NCBI GenBank assembly: GCA_963760285.1
Contig: CAVXCI010000001.1
Span: 434,001 to 498,000 of the forward strand
Direction of reading: 5' to 3'
DNA from: PALSA-278 sp963760285
GTDB lineage: Bacteria > Acidobacteriota > Terriglobia > Acidiferrales > UBA7541
Length of the DNA stretch: 64,000 nt
In this document: piece after piece, positions 27,254 to 35,107 of the stretch
Layout: each line of letters begins with the position of its first letter
Numbering within the stretch: position 1 is the stretch's first letter
Program-made: the position numbers and the translations under genes
The notes under the pieces: model-generated
The model's database searches: none
What the model was told of the DNA's origin: nothing
The model's input: only the letters and a program-made list of their open reading frames with translations

Positions 27254-27560
27254 CGTTCTTGCCCACTAAAAAGATTAAGCGCTCCCGCCCATCGAGTCAA
27301 ACCTCGCCCGATCACAACCCCGCGCCCCAACTCACGGCCATCTGCTGAATATGCTCCGTATTCCCTTCTTTCCCGCGCCCATTTGGACATCCGCGCCCAT
27401 AAAAGCTTTTTCAGTTATCTGCGGAAGTGAGCCATATTGCACAGCTTTATGAACGCGCCAGGTCCATTCTAAGTGCGTCGCGTAACCTTTCACTCCGCGC
27501 AACCCGCAGGACCGAAGCAACACCGGGCAACCGAAGGATGATCGGGCAAGGTAAAAAAAG
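27254..27560. other. Non-coding interval, 307 nt
   Basis: This stretch lies between the divergent hypothetical gene and the YXWGXW gene. It must carry both promoters, but no clear near-consensus sigma-70 pair was found. No hairpin or repeat stands out. A GGCAAGG ribosome-binding site precedes the ATG at 27561. Confidence 0.5.
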
Positions 27561-28841
27561 ATGCGTATTCAACGCTCCATTCGTTATCTGCTGTTCCTTA
27601 TTGTGATACTGGCCATACCGGCCACTTTGTTTGCGCAGTTTGGCGTCTCCATCACGGTGGCTCCCCCGGCGCTGGTAGCGTATTCCCAACCAAATTGTCC
27701 GCAGAACGGTTATATGTGGACGCCCGGCTATTGGGCGTACGGCTCGGGAGGCTATTTCTGGGTGGCCGGGACATGGGTCCAGCCGCCCAGCGTCAACTTG
27801 CTATGGACTCCAGGGTATTGGGGCTGGGGCGGTGGCGCATATGCATGGAATGCCGGCTATTGGGGTCCGACCGTGGGCTTCTACGGCGGCGTTAACTATG
27901 GCTATGGCTACGGCGGCTCCGGCTACCAGGGCGGATACTGGAGAAACAACCAGTTCAACTACAACCGGTCCGTGAATAACGTGAATGTGACCAACATCCA
28001 CAATACGTATACAAAGAACGTGGTAAATGGCAGAAGGGCGGGCACCGGCGCCAGCTACAACGGCGGAAAGGGCGGAACAACCGCTCGCGCAACCGCCGCG
28101 GAAGAGAACGCGGCTCGTGGAAGTCACACCGCGGCAACTGCCGCGCAGACCGGCCATGAGAAAACCGCCAGCGAGAACCACGCCATGCTGGCGTCCGTGA
28201 ATCACGGCAAGCCGTCCGTGGCCGCCACAAACGATGCTGCCGAGAATAAGGCAGCCACAACACGCATGAATGCCAACAAGGCCGCCGAAAATAAGACAGC
28301 CGCGAATAAAGCGGCGGCGACTCGTGCAAATAATGAGAACAAGATGAACGAGAAGAAGGCTGCCCAGAACCAAGCCGCCGAAAACAAGACTGCCCAGAAT
28401 AAGGCAGCCGCAACTCGCGCGAATGAGAACAAGATGAACGAGAAGAAGGCCGCCCAGAACCAAGCCGCCGAAAACAAGACTGCCCAGAATAAGGCAGCCG
28501 CAACTCGCGCGAATGAGAACAAGATGAACGAGAAGAAAGTCGCCCAGAACAAGGCGGCCGAGAATAATGCCGCCTCGGATCGCAGCAGTGAGAACAGGGC
28601 GTCACATGTAAAAGCACAGCCGGCGAAACCTGAGGCCAAGCCGGTTCGCATGAGCACCAAATCACAACCGTCACATCAGGCGGCTCCGCGCGAGGAAAGA
28701 GCGCCGAAGCCCGCGCCAGAGCATCAGGCTGCACCGAGGGCTCAGGAGCAGCATCAGGCCGCGCCGAGACAAGAAGCGCCCAGGTCCCAGCCGGCGCATG
28801 AGAACGAACCTAGCCCGGAAAGAAAGCCCCCAGTCCGGTAA
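27561..28841 (+). CDS. Exported YXWGXW-repeat protein with Lys/Ala/Asn-rich tandem-repeat tail
   Basis: 426 residues. A signal peptide (1-26, ending TLFAQ) is followed by the YXWGXW-type region (WTPGYWAYGSGGYFWVAG, WTPGYWGWGGGAYAWNAGYW), a repeat family of exported bacterial proteins of unknown role. From about residue 150 the protein becomes a low-complexity polymer rich in Lys, Ala, Asn, Glu and Thr with 30-residue repeats, then a Pro/Gln/Glu-rich end (QAAPR repeats). The tail should be disordered and cationic, suited to binding cell wall, DNA or polyanions; this is inference. A strong terminator follows at 28,892. Confidence 0.85.
   Translation: MRIQRSIRYLLFLIVILAIPATLFAQFGVSITVAPPALVAYSQPNCPQNGYMWTPGYWAYGSGGYFWVAGTWVQPPSVNLLWTPGYWGWGGGAYAWNAGYWGPTVGFYGGVNYGYGYGGSGYQGGYWRNNQFNYNRSVNNVNVTNIHNTYTKNVVNGRRAGTGASYNGGKGGTTARATAAEENAARGSHTAATAAQTGHEKTASENHAMLASVNHGKPSVAATNDAAENKAATTRMNANKAAENKTAANKAAATRANNENKMNEKKAAQNQAAENKTAQNKAAATRANENKMNEKKAAQNQAAENKTAQNKAAATRANENKMNEKKVAQNKAAENNAASDRSSENRASHVKAQPAKPEAKPVRMSTKSQPSHQAAPREERAPKPAPEHQAAPRAQEQHQAAPRQEAPRSQPAHENEPSPERKPPVR
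28332..28541 (+). repeat. 90-bp in-frame tandem repeats, two full and one partial
   Basis: Units begin at 28332, 28422 and 28512, each with NENKMNEKK. The second and first units are almost identical at DNA level; the third diverges after about 30 bp (KVAQNKAAENNAASD). Because 90 bp is 30 codons, copy-number change keeps the frame. Confidence 0.9.
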
Positions 28842-28891
28842 GCCAGTCCGGTAAGACGGATTGGTCCATTAGGACCGAGTATACAAACGCA

Positions 28892-28933
28892 AATGAGCGG
28901 CCGTGGAACATTCCACGAGCCGCTCATTTTTTT
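28892..28933 (+). terminator. Rho-independent terminator after the YXWGXW gene
   Basis: AATGAGCGGC (28892-28901) pairs with GCCGCTCATT, and an inner stem CGTGGAA/TTCCACG closes a two-base loop. A run of seven T follows. About 17 paired bases make it one of the clearest terminators in the window. Confidence 0.92.
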
Positions 28934-29041
28934 CCCGTACGCACAACATTGTCTCTCCACTCTGCCCCATTCATCGCCGCGGTGGCCGCGTCCTCGCTAG
29001 AAGAAATCCGCTTTAGAAATCGCCTCATCCCGTATGCGAGA

Positions 29042-29704
29042 ATGGATACTGGCTTTGCACAAGAAATGTTCAGTCAACAAATAATTGCCGCCGTCGGGCC
29101 TACCATGGCTCGCAGCGCGAGGCACTGGATTTTCCACCTCGGCGCTTTGGGCCTCATTCCTCTTGGGCTCCTCGACAGCTCCGTCATCCCCATCCCCGGA
29201 AGCATGGACGTACTGACCATCGTTTTGTCCGCGCGCAACGGCGGCTTTTGGATTTACTACGCCTTGATGGCCACGCTTGGCTCGGTAATCGGAGGTTACG
29301 TCACCTACCACCTCGCCCGCAAAGGGGGGAAGGAAACGCTGGCGCGCAAGTTCTCGCGCCGGACCATGGAGAAGAGTTACGAAATCTTCGCTCGATGGGG
29401 CTTTGGCGCCATCGCCACTGCCGCTGTGCTTCCGCCCCCGGTGCCCATGGTTCCATTCATTTTGGCTGCGGGAGCCATGCGATATCCCGTGGGCAGATTC
29501 CTGGCTGCGATGACGCTGGGCCGAGTTGTCAGATATTCAATTCTGGCCTACCTCGGAGCGCGTTATGGACGGTATATGCTCAAGTTCGTCGCGCACCTTC
29601 CCCACCCGCTCCTGGTAATTTCCGTCGCCCTGATTGCCACCGCCATTGTAGTTCTCGTCGTGGTGGTCGTTCGAAGCAGACGAAAACACTCCGCCGCCGC
29701 TTAG
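29042..29704 (+). CDS. VTT/DedA-like membrane protein
   Basis: 220 residues from the ATG at 29042 (29066, 29105 and 28949 are other possible starts). Features of the VTT domain are visible: LLDSSVIPIPGSMDVLTIVLS near the first re-entrant helix, GSVIGGYVTYHLARKGG, and the second LPPPVPMVPFILAAGAM. About five hydrophobic segments end in a long C-terminal span and a basic tail. DedA-superfamily proteins are thought to flip or scramble phospholipids and affect envelope and pH homeostasis. No operon partner. Confidence 0.8.
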   Translation: MDTGFAQEMFSQQIIAAVGPTMARSARHWIFHLGALGLIPLGLLDSSVIPIPGSMDVLTIVLSARNGGFWIYYALMATLGSVIGGYVTYHLARKGGKETLARKFSRRTMEKSYEIFARWGFGAIATAAVLPPPVPMVPFILAAGAMRYPVGRFLAAMTLGRVVRYSILAYLGARYGRYMLKFVAHLPHPLLVISVALIATAIVVLVVVVVRSRRKHSAAA

Positions 29705-29796
29705 CCAATCCGCATGTGGGAGTTCGTTCCCGATCGAAATGGTTCCACATGTGCACGCGCCGGTCTGCGCGCGCCGGATCCATTCCCTTGTATTCA

Positions 29797-30705
29797 TCAT
29801 TGCCGCGGCTCCGCGCTTTCGACCCATGCCGTATACCAGAGGTTTAGCAGCATCTGGCTGCCAGCGGCGAGGCGTGCTTTTGTAAACGCCAGAGCTTCTG
29901 GAGATCCTTTCCCGTCGAACCCTCCGGCTTTATCAATCTGATAGACCTCTTCCACGTGCGTCTTGGACTCTCGTAAATATTTGACATAATCGCGGAAGGG
30001 ATCCTGCAGCCTGACGGGACCGCCCACCAATCCTCCAATATCCGCCAACGCAATGTTGCGCCCCACAAAATCCGACTCAAATTTTCCGTGGATGCCTTGT
30101 ACCGTTGTATACCCCTTCGGATTCTTCTCAACCCAGCCATCATAGTCGATACTGGTGTGCAGCGGCATCGCTCCGTCGGCGACGTAATGCCCCAGCCAGC
30201 CCGCGTAAAAAATGGCGTCATGCTCCACGACATCGGTCGGTTTTCCAGCGGATTTCAGGTTGCGATACTCGCGGAATGCCACTTTCAGCCGGTCGTAGAC
30301 TTCGATGGTGGCGTAGGGTTGGAGTCCCACCCGTTGTGGCAGCAGATTATCGCTGTTGTCCTTCGTCGCGCAGCGCCGTTCGTAGAGCATCTGGTAAAAC
30401 TCATAGCGTCCCCTTGGCAGCTCGGACATCCATGCGATCCTTTCGAGGCCGATGAAGTGATCCGGCTCCTGCGATTCTTTCAGCGTGTATTCCGACATTT
30501 CACGCCAGCGGTCCGGCTCCGGACCCAAATAGCCGAGTTGGTCCGAGGCCGCCCTTAAGAACGCCGGCATCGTGTCAGGGATCTTTTGCGCAGCGGCCTC
30601 GTTCACAAAAACATGTCCTTCAACGCCCCAGCCAAGCGCCGCCGGCTGCGACGCAAGGAAATTGAGAATGAGAACGAGGAGCACAATGTGTTTCTTCATG
30701 TTCAC
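29797..30705 (-). CDS. Exported zinc-dependent S1/P1-nuclease-like hydrolase
   Basis: 302 residues; GTG at 30705 with AAAGG upstream (ATG at 30699 possible). After a signal peptide the mature chain would begin WGVEGHVFVNEAA. The N-terminal Trp and the GH motif are zinc ligands in the S1/P1 nuclease and phospholipase C superfamily. Further ligands fit YLGPEPDRW, AGWLGHYVADGAMPLHTSIDYDGW (the H...D...H..D pattern), and GIHGKFESDFV. It would cleave nucleic acid or phosphoester substrates in the periplasm or outside. Confidence 0.75.
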   Translation of the reverse strand: MNMKKHIVLLVLILNFLASQPAALGWGVEGHVFVNEAAAQKIPDTMPAFLRAASDQLGYLGPEPDRWREMSEYTLKESQEPDHFIGLERIAWMSELPRGRYEFYQMLYERRCATKDNSDNLLPQRVGLQPYATIEVYDRLKVAFREYRNLKSAGKPTDVVEHDAIFYAGWLGHYVADGAMPLHTSIDYDGWVEKNPKGYTTVQGIHGKFESDFVGRNIALADIGGLVGGPVRLQDPFRDYVKYLRESKTHVEEVYQIDKAGGFDGKGSPEALAFTKARLAAGSQMLLNLWYTAWVESAEPRQ

Positions 30706-31008
30706 GGGGACCTTTCTCGAAATGACCGGGCAACGTTCCTTTCCGGATCGAGCACGGGAGCTCTTATATCATCTTGCAGGCCCTCGCCTCACTCACCAAA
30801 AATACCGGGACCGCTCTATTGAAGTCCCCCGTTTCTGTTCCAATCGGCGCATCATTCTTCCCCATTCCCATTTTGGCATCCGCCCCCGCGTCATCTTCGC
30901 GCCTTCAATTGGCGCATATCTAATCAGCTCACCCCACAGACCTTAGCCTCGCCGATCCAATCTCTGGTCATCTCAAAATGGCCGACAACGTGCTCTGTCC
31001 GTCCCGTG
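30706..31008. other. Non-coding interval left of the transposon, 303 nt
   Basis: It should carry the promoter of the nuclease-like gene (minus) and, before the transposon arrived, the upstream region of the GGDEF gene now starting at 33318. The last 8 bases (31001-31008) are the left copy of the target-site duplication. No gene seen. Confidence 0.6.
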
Positions 31009-31026
31009 GGTAGTGGGTCAGTTTGA
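31009..31026 (+). repeat. Left terminal inverted repeat
   Basis: 18 bp, perfect match to the reverse complement of 33295-33312. Preceded by the 8-bp target duplication GTCCCGTG. Confidence 0.95.
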
Positions 31027-31049
31027 ATTTCTGCGCCATTCGATACCTC

Positions 31050-31078
31050 TTGACTCCTCTTTCGCCAGCCACGATAAT
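31050..31078 (+). promoter_or_regulatory. Sigma-70-like promoter for a nearly leaderless transcript
   Basis: TTGACT (31050-31055), 17-nt spacer, GATAAT (31073-31078). The ATG at 31086 lies 7 nt after the -10 box, so initiation at the usual distance would fall at or next to the start codon. No Shine-Dalgarno sequence is present. Confidence 0.7.
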
Positions 31079-31085
31079 TGACTTT

Positions 31086-31337
31086 ATGCCAGACCGCTCA
31101 AAACGTCCCCGCGACGTGAACCAACTTGCCTACCAGATAATGCTCGAATCCACGGGACAGGCTCCGAAATACCTTCCGCCAGTAGAGCCGCCCAAAAACC
31201 CCGCCGCCGTTGCTCTAGGGCGGCTAGGGGGCCTCAAAGGTGGCCCCGCCCGCGCCGCGAAACTCGGCAAGCGGAAACGCTCCCAGATGGCCGCAAAGGC
31301 CGCTAAAGCCAGATGGAAAGGAAGTCGCCATGACTAG
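31086..31337 (+). CDS. Small basic passenger protein (KAAKARW-type)
   Basis: 83 residues. The N-terminal third (KRPRDVNQLAYQIMLESTG) looks helical. It is followed by a proline linker and then a highly basic, glycine- and alanine-rich part (PAAVALGRLGGLKGGPARAAK, then MAAKAAKARWKG). I know this pattern from small, widely spread hypothetical proteins; the histone-H1-like composition suggests nucleic-acid binding. It is the first gene inside the left end of the transposon, with its own promoter and probably a leaderless message. Function in transposition or maintenance is unknown. Confidence 0.75.
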   Translation: MPDRSKRPRDVNQLAYQIMLESTGQAPKYLPPVEPPKNPAAVALGRLGGLKGGPARAAKLGKRKRSQMAAKAAKARWKGSRHD

Positions 31338-31417
31338 GCCAGACCCGCCGCCTCCGCCACCGCCAAATGACAGAGTAAATCGTAGTGGACCGCCATCGCC
31401 TCCTCCAAATGTTCCCG

Positions 31418-31924
31418 TCAAAAAAGGCGGCTAACGAGCGTCAAAACATTGGCGGCTAACGAGACGACAGCGCACATAAAGGCGGCCCCCAAATAGGACG
31501 ATTTTACGCTGTTCACGGCAATATTTTGTTCTGTCCGTTCTTTGGCCCGCTCAGCACGCCCCTCTATGGCCTTCTCCAGAGTCAGCGGGTCAGCGTTCTC
31601 CTCGCTGGAATAATACTGCCGCAGTTGATCCACCCAGTCCTGATAGGCAGACGGCGAGCCTTCTGTCCCGTAATCCCTGGGCCAAAGCTCCAACACTGCC
31701 ATCACGCCTCCAGCTATCAGAAACGTTACCGAAATGCACTGAACGACCACGAGCCAGCGGCTCAGGTTAGCTTGAAAAAAGTGTTCGGATTGACCAGCCA
31801 GAAACACCAAAACTACAAGTATTACGCTAGTTTTGACATCCAGTGTATCGCAGAGTGAAAACTCGCGGCTATCGCGCTCAAAGACGTGGGATGCTAAGAA
31901 ACGGGCCAATTTCGGATTATCCAT
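31418..31924 (-). CDS. Passenger membrane protein, two plus one membrane spans with cytosolic helical middle
   Basis: 168 residues. An N-terminal amphipathic part leads into two spans (VKTSVILVVLVFLAGQS and LVVVQCISVTFLIAGGVMAVLEL), then a charged helical region of about 60 residues (WVDQLRQYYSSEENADPLTLEKAIEGRAERAK), then a third span (LGAAFMCAVVSLAANVLTLV). The ATG at 31924 follows AAGGAAGG. The layout, with a DVKTS motif at the first span, resembles small membrane effectors found with nucleotide-signalling defence systems (Pycsar/SLATT kind), but I see no decisive motif and no cyclase next to it. Carried on the opposite strand to the other transposon genes. Confidence 0.7.
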   Translation of the reverse strand: MDNPKLARFLASHVFERDSREFSLCDTLDVKTSVILVVLVFLAGQSEHFFQANLSRWLVVVQCISVTFLIAGGVMAVLELWPRDYGTEGSPSAYQDWVDQLRQYYSSEENADPLTLEKAIEGRAERAKERTEQNIAVNSVKSSYLGAAFMCAVVSLAANVLTLVSRLF

Positions 31925-31942
31925 TTTCGCCTTCCTTTCTAC

Positions 31943-31971
31943 TTGACATTATGCGTGACCGCTAGTACAAT
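31943..31971 (+). promoter_or_regulatory. Near-perfect sigma-70 promoter of the transposase gene
   Basis: TTGACA (31943-31948), 17-nt spacer, TACAAT (31966-31971). The ATG at 31981 is 9 nt after the -10 box, so the message would have a leader of only about 3 nt. It lies in the 56-nt gap shared with the divergent membrane-protein gene. Confidence 0.8.
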
Positions 31972-31980
31972 TTGCCTATT

Positions 31981-32835
31981 ATGAACGTACTGAGCAAAGA
32001 GAAGAGAGCGCAAATCATCGCAGCACTGGTAGAGGGAAACAGCATCCGCTCCATCGTGCGCATGACTGGCGCTTCCAAAAACACGATTGCAAAACTGCTG
32101 GTAGAACTCGGCGCGGCGTGCTCGGACTACATGAACCGCACGCTGGTAAACCTGACGTGCAAGCGCGTGCAGTGCGATGAGACGTGGAGCTTCATCTATG
32201 CTAAGGAAAAAAACGTAACGCCAGAGATTGCGGAAAAAATTCCGGGCGCTGGCGACATTTGGACTTGGGTGGCAATGGACGCTGAATCCAAGCTGGTAAT
32301 CTCTTGGCTCGTTGCTGGCCGCGACGCGGGGAGCGCCTACACCTTCATTCAGGATTTGGCGAATCGCCTTGCCAATCGCGTGCAGCTTACGACGGATGGA
32401 CATCGCGCATATTTGAACGCGGTCGAAGGCGCGTTCGGCTCCGAGATTGATTATGCCATGCTCGTAAAAATCTACGGGCACAACAGCGAGGCGTCGGAGA
32501 CGCGCTACTCTCCGGCAGAGTGCATTGGATGCACCCCGCAGCCAATCACTGGGAAGCCAGACCCGCGTCACATTTCCACTAGCTTTGTGGAGCGGCAGAA
32601 TCTCACGATGCGGATGCAGATGCGCCGCTTCACCCGGCTGACGAATGCGTTTTCCAAGAAAATCGAAAACCACATTGCGTCTATTGCGATTCACTACATG
32701 CACTACAACTTCTGCCGCCGTCACCAGACGCTCAGAGTATCCCCGGCGATGGAAGCGGGAGTTACAGACCACCTCTGGACGATTGGCGAGATGCTGAATC
32801 TTCTGGACAGCCGCAGCGAATCGAAGGCGGCATAA
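31981..32835 (+). CDS. IS1-like DDE transposase
   Basis: 284 residues in one uninterrupted frame. An N-terminal helix-turn-helix (IRSIVRMTGASKNTIAKLL) binds the ends; a zinc-finger-like part is reduced to Cys47 and Cys60. The catalytic triad fits Asp66 (CDETWSF), Asp139 (TTDGHRAY) and Glu204 (TSFVERQNLTMR). The C-terminal NHIASIAIHYMHYNFCRRHQTLR is the conserved tail seen in IS1-like single-frame transposases, which do not need the frameshift of classical IS1. It would cut and join the terminal repeats at 31009 and 33312. Intact, so the element could still be active. Confidence 0.9.
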   Translation: MNVLSKEKRAQIIAALVEGNSIRSIVRMTGASKNTIAKLLVELGAACSDYMNRTLVNLTCKRVQCDETWSFIYAKEKNVTPEIAEKIPGAGDIWTWVAMDAESKLVISWLVAGRDAGSAYTFIQDLANRLANRVQLTTDGHRAYLNAVEGAFGSEIDYAMLVKIYGHNSEASETRYSPAECIGCTPQPITGKPDPRHISTSFVERQNLTMRMQMRRFTRLTNAFSKKIENHIASIAIHYMHYNFCRRHQTLRVSPAMEAGVTDHLWTIGEMLNLLDSRSESKAA

Positions 32836-32854
32836 TCCTCGGAAAGGGCGGATC

Positions 32855-33106
32855 ATGGAACTCAACAAATTAATCGGCAAACAAATCATGTTGTATACGC
32901 GACTTAATCTGAACGAGGGCCACGACGGCTTTTATGAGGCAACACTATGTGGCGTTGAGTCGGGCGGCATCTGGATTTCAAGTGAGCCTTTGAAAAAAGT
33001 TTTGGCGAGCATGGTTTCCGAACCGGAGTTGAAACGCGTGGCCGATAAGTTTCTCTACTTCCTGCCATATTCTGAGATACGCTTCGCAATTGCGCTTGAA
33101 CAATGA
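32855..33106 (+). CDS. Small passenger protein downstream of the transposase
   Basis: 83 residues. It starts 19 nt after the transposase stop with GGAAAGG upstream, so it is translated from the same message. Text such as MELNKLIGKQIMLYTRLN, CGVESGGIWISSEPL and FLYFLPYSEIRFAIAL suggests a small beta-barrel fold of the SH3/Sm-like kind. Such small barrels often bind nucleic acid or act as adaptors. No family recognised. Confidence 0.65.
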   Translation: MELNKLIGKQIMLYTRLNLNEGHDGFYEATLCGVESGGIWISSEPLKKVLASMVSEPELKRVADKFLYFLPYSEIRFAIALEQ

Positions 33107-33207
33107 GCCTTGCGTTTTCGCCGGACAGGATGGCGGTGAGAGATTTTTCTTGCATCGGAAACACTCCTGCGCTACTCTGAATTTTCCGATGCAGAGGTTT
33201 TGAAGAT

Positions 33208-33236
33208 GCCCGCCGCCAAGCGGGCGTTTTCTTTTT
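33208..33236 (+). terminator. Rho-independent terminator inside the right end of the transposon
   Basis: GCCCGC (33208-33213), loop CGCCAA, GCGGGC (33220-33225), then GTTTTCTTTTT. It closes the transposase operon 60 nt before the right inverted repeat and so would limit read-through into the GGDEF gene. Confidence 0.85.
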
Positions 33237-33294
33237 CAGGCAATTATACTTCCAAAGTCAAACTCCGCACGATTCTCAGGCACAACCAATGTCC

Positions 33295-33312
33295 TCAAAC
33301 TGACCCACTACC
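33295..33312 (-). repeat. Right terminal inverted repeat
   Basis: 18 bp, exact reverse complement of the left end, followed by the second copy of GTCCCGTG (33313-33320). Confidence 0.95.
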
Positions 33313-33317
33313 GTCCC

Positions 33318-34778
33318 GTGGAGCCCCTTGCAAATCCCCACGCAACCTCAAGCGGAAATTCGGGAACGAATCCGTCCCCCTCCCAGGCTTTCATCCTCCG
33401 CAGTCATGCCACCACGATTCTCTGGCTCGCGGCCATCGCTGGTTTCTACGTTTTCGTTTGGCGATTTCGTTTCACTGCCTATGCGGGCGAACCTCTGCTG
33501 AATAGCTATGGTGAAATTGCCGCCGCGATTGTGGCTTTCGCTTTTGCGGGCAATGCTCTGGTGCGTTTTCGCGGCATACCGGACCGCGTGCCGCTGCTGG
33601 CCGCCCTGGGAATCCTGCTCTGCGGACTGATTGAAAGCGGATGGGCCATCACCATTTACCGGACTACCCTTGCCGGAGGAAACATTTCCAACCTGACCCC
33701 GCTGGCCTGGTTTGTGCCCCGTGCCGGGCTGGCCATCCTTCTTCTCGTCGCGCTGGAATGGGAACGCCGCGCCGCCGCTTCCCGCGAACCGCGCCGGGAA
33801 TTGCTGCTCTGCCTGCTCGCCACCGCGGCGGTTTTTTACTTTGTCACCGCGGCCTCTCTAGCCTGGCGCTTCGACCTTCATCCGCGCACCTTGGCTCTGC
33901 TCCCGGGCCCTTGGGAACTGGTCCTCGCAATTTTCTATCTGGCGGCCACGATGGGTTTTTGGCGGCGGCTGGCGTTTGCCGATTCTGTTTTGGGCCGTTC
34001 CCTCTGGGCAGCCGCGGTCTGCATGTTTCTGGCGCAGCTGTGCATGAGCCAGTCCCGCTCGTTTTTTGACGCGCTTTCCAGTTGCGCCCACTTGCTCAAG
34101 GATTTCAGCTATTTGATTCTTCTCGCCGGTTCACTGGCGGAAAATGGCCGGCTCTTCAATCAGCTAAGCCAGCGCGCTTCCAGCGACCCGTTGACCGGAC
34201 TGGCGAATCACTGGCGTCTGGTGGATGTGATGCAGACTGAAATCGAGCGTTCGCGCCGGACCAACCGCCCATTCGCCATCCTTCTGCTGGACATGGACAA
34301 CTTGAAACCGATTAACGACCAGTACGGCCACCTCGTCGGCAGCCACGCGTTGAAGCGCCTCGCGCGAGTCCTGTTGGCCACTTGCCGCTCGGGCGATACC
34401 GCCGCCCGCTATGGCGGAGACGAATTCGCTCTGGTTCTGCCGGAGACCGGCGAGGAGCCTTCCCATTCCGTGGCCCAGCGCATTCGCGAGCGCATCGCCG
34501 AGGATACGCAGGAACCGCCCTTCTCGGCGTCCATCGGCATTGCCGTTTTCCCGGCTCATGGCGCCACCGTGGAACACCTGCTCAGCGCCGCGGACGCCGC
34601 GCTCTACAAAATGAAAGCCGGCCGTGGACGCAGGGACCGCGGAACGGGGACGGCTCTGGAAATCGTGGACCGACGATTCAAATCCCCAGCCGCGATGTAC
34701 AGGTTCCTCGCTCCGGACAATCCGGAAGAAGACGAAGAAAAGAATCCGCCGTCGCCGCGCCGCATGCCCCGCGGCTAA
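33318..34778 (+). CDS. Membrane diguanylate cyclase (GGDEF)
   Basis: 486 residues. About eight hydrophobic segments (residues 30-275) form an unassigned membrane sensor. A GGDEF domain follows, with SDPLTGLANHWRL at its start, DMDNLKPINDQYGHLVG and the intact signature YGGDEF, so cyclic-di-GMP synthesis is expected; no RxxD inhibitory site is obvious near the signature. A proline- and glutamate-rich tail of 50 residues ends it. The only start candidate is a GTG at 33318, inside the target duplication of the transposon, without a Shine-Dalgarno site. The native promoter now lies 2.3 kb upstream on the other side of the element. Confidence 0.85.
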   Translation: MEPLANPHATSSGNSGTNPSPSQAFILRSHATTILWLAAIAGFYVFVWRFRFTAYAGEPLLNSYGEIAAAIVAFAFAGNALVRFRGIPDRVPLLAALGILLCGLIESGWAITIYRTTLAGGNISNLTPLAWFVPRAGLAILLLVALEWERRAAASREPRRELLLCLLATAAVFYFVTAASLAWRFDLHPRTLALLPGPWELVLAIFYLAATMGFWRRLAFADSVLGRSLWAAAVCMFLAQLCMSQSRSFFDALSSCAHLLKDFSYLILLAGSLAENGRLFNQLSQRASSDPLTGLANHWRLVDVMQTEIERSRRTNRPFAILLLDMDNLKPINDQYGHLVGSHALKRLARVLLATCRSGDTAARYGGDEFALVLPETGEEPSHSVAQRIRERIAEDTQEPPFSASIGIAVFPAHGATVEHLLSAADAALYKMKAGRGRRDRGTGTALEIVDRRFKSPAAMYRFLAPDNPEEDEEKNPPSPRRMPRG

Positions 34779-34810
34779 CCCGCAAATATTTCGCGGCTGC
34801 CTGATCGCTC

Positions 34811-35107
34811 CTATTGCACAAAACCAACATCGGGAACCGGCACGTGTTTTTCGCGGATGGCGCCGTACTGCGCTTCATAGCGGCTGATATTCTCCCCCAG
34901 CGCGGCGTGCAAACGCTTCGCGTGGGCCGGGCTGATAACCATGCTGGATACCAGTTTTCCCTGCGGCACCGTCGGGAAAAGATAGATGAAATTCACGATG
35001 AACTCTTCCGGCGTGTTGTGAATCATCACCAGGTTGGAATACTGCCCCAGCAATTCCTTTTCGTCGGCTTTGATCTGCACCTGCTGTTTCGGCTGTTCTT
35101 CAGGCAT
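34811..35107 (-). CDS. DUF3467 protein
   Basis: 98 residues. The central VMIHNTPEEFIVNFIYLFP and the GKLVSSMVISPAHAKRLHAALGENI segment match DUF3467, a small cytosolic family of unknown function. The length is normal. It is convergent with the GGDEF gene (32 nt apart). Confidence 0.85.
   Translation of the reverse strand: MPEEQPKQQVQIKADEKELLGQYSNLVMIHNTPEEFIVNFIYLFPTVPQGKLVSSMVISPAHAKRLHAALGENISRYEAQYGAIREKHVPVPDVGFVQ

Larger units (their letters stand above)
31009..33312 (+). mobile_element. IS1-like transposon with three passenger genes, 2,304 bp
   Basis: Both ends are perfect 18-bp inverted repeats: GGTAGTGGGTCAGTTTGA at 31009-31026 and its reverse complement at 33295-33312. The 8-bp direct repeat GTCCCGTG flanks them at 31001-31008 and 33313-33320. 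Because bases are shared, the ends can also be read as 17-bp repeats with a 10-bp duplication. The GG...CC tips and 8-10-bp duplication fit the IS1 family, as does the transposase at 31981. Passenger genes at 31086, 31418 (minus) and 32855 make it about three times longer than a simple IS1. It is inserted on the start codon of the GGDEF gene. Confidence 0.92.

Noticed and set aside
28332..28541. CRISPR-like or satellite array
   Set aside because: The 90-bp units are in frame within a gene and code for a clear protein repeat.
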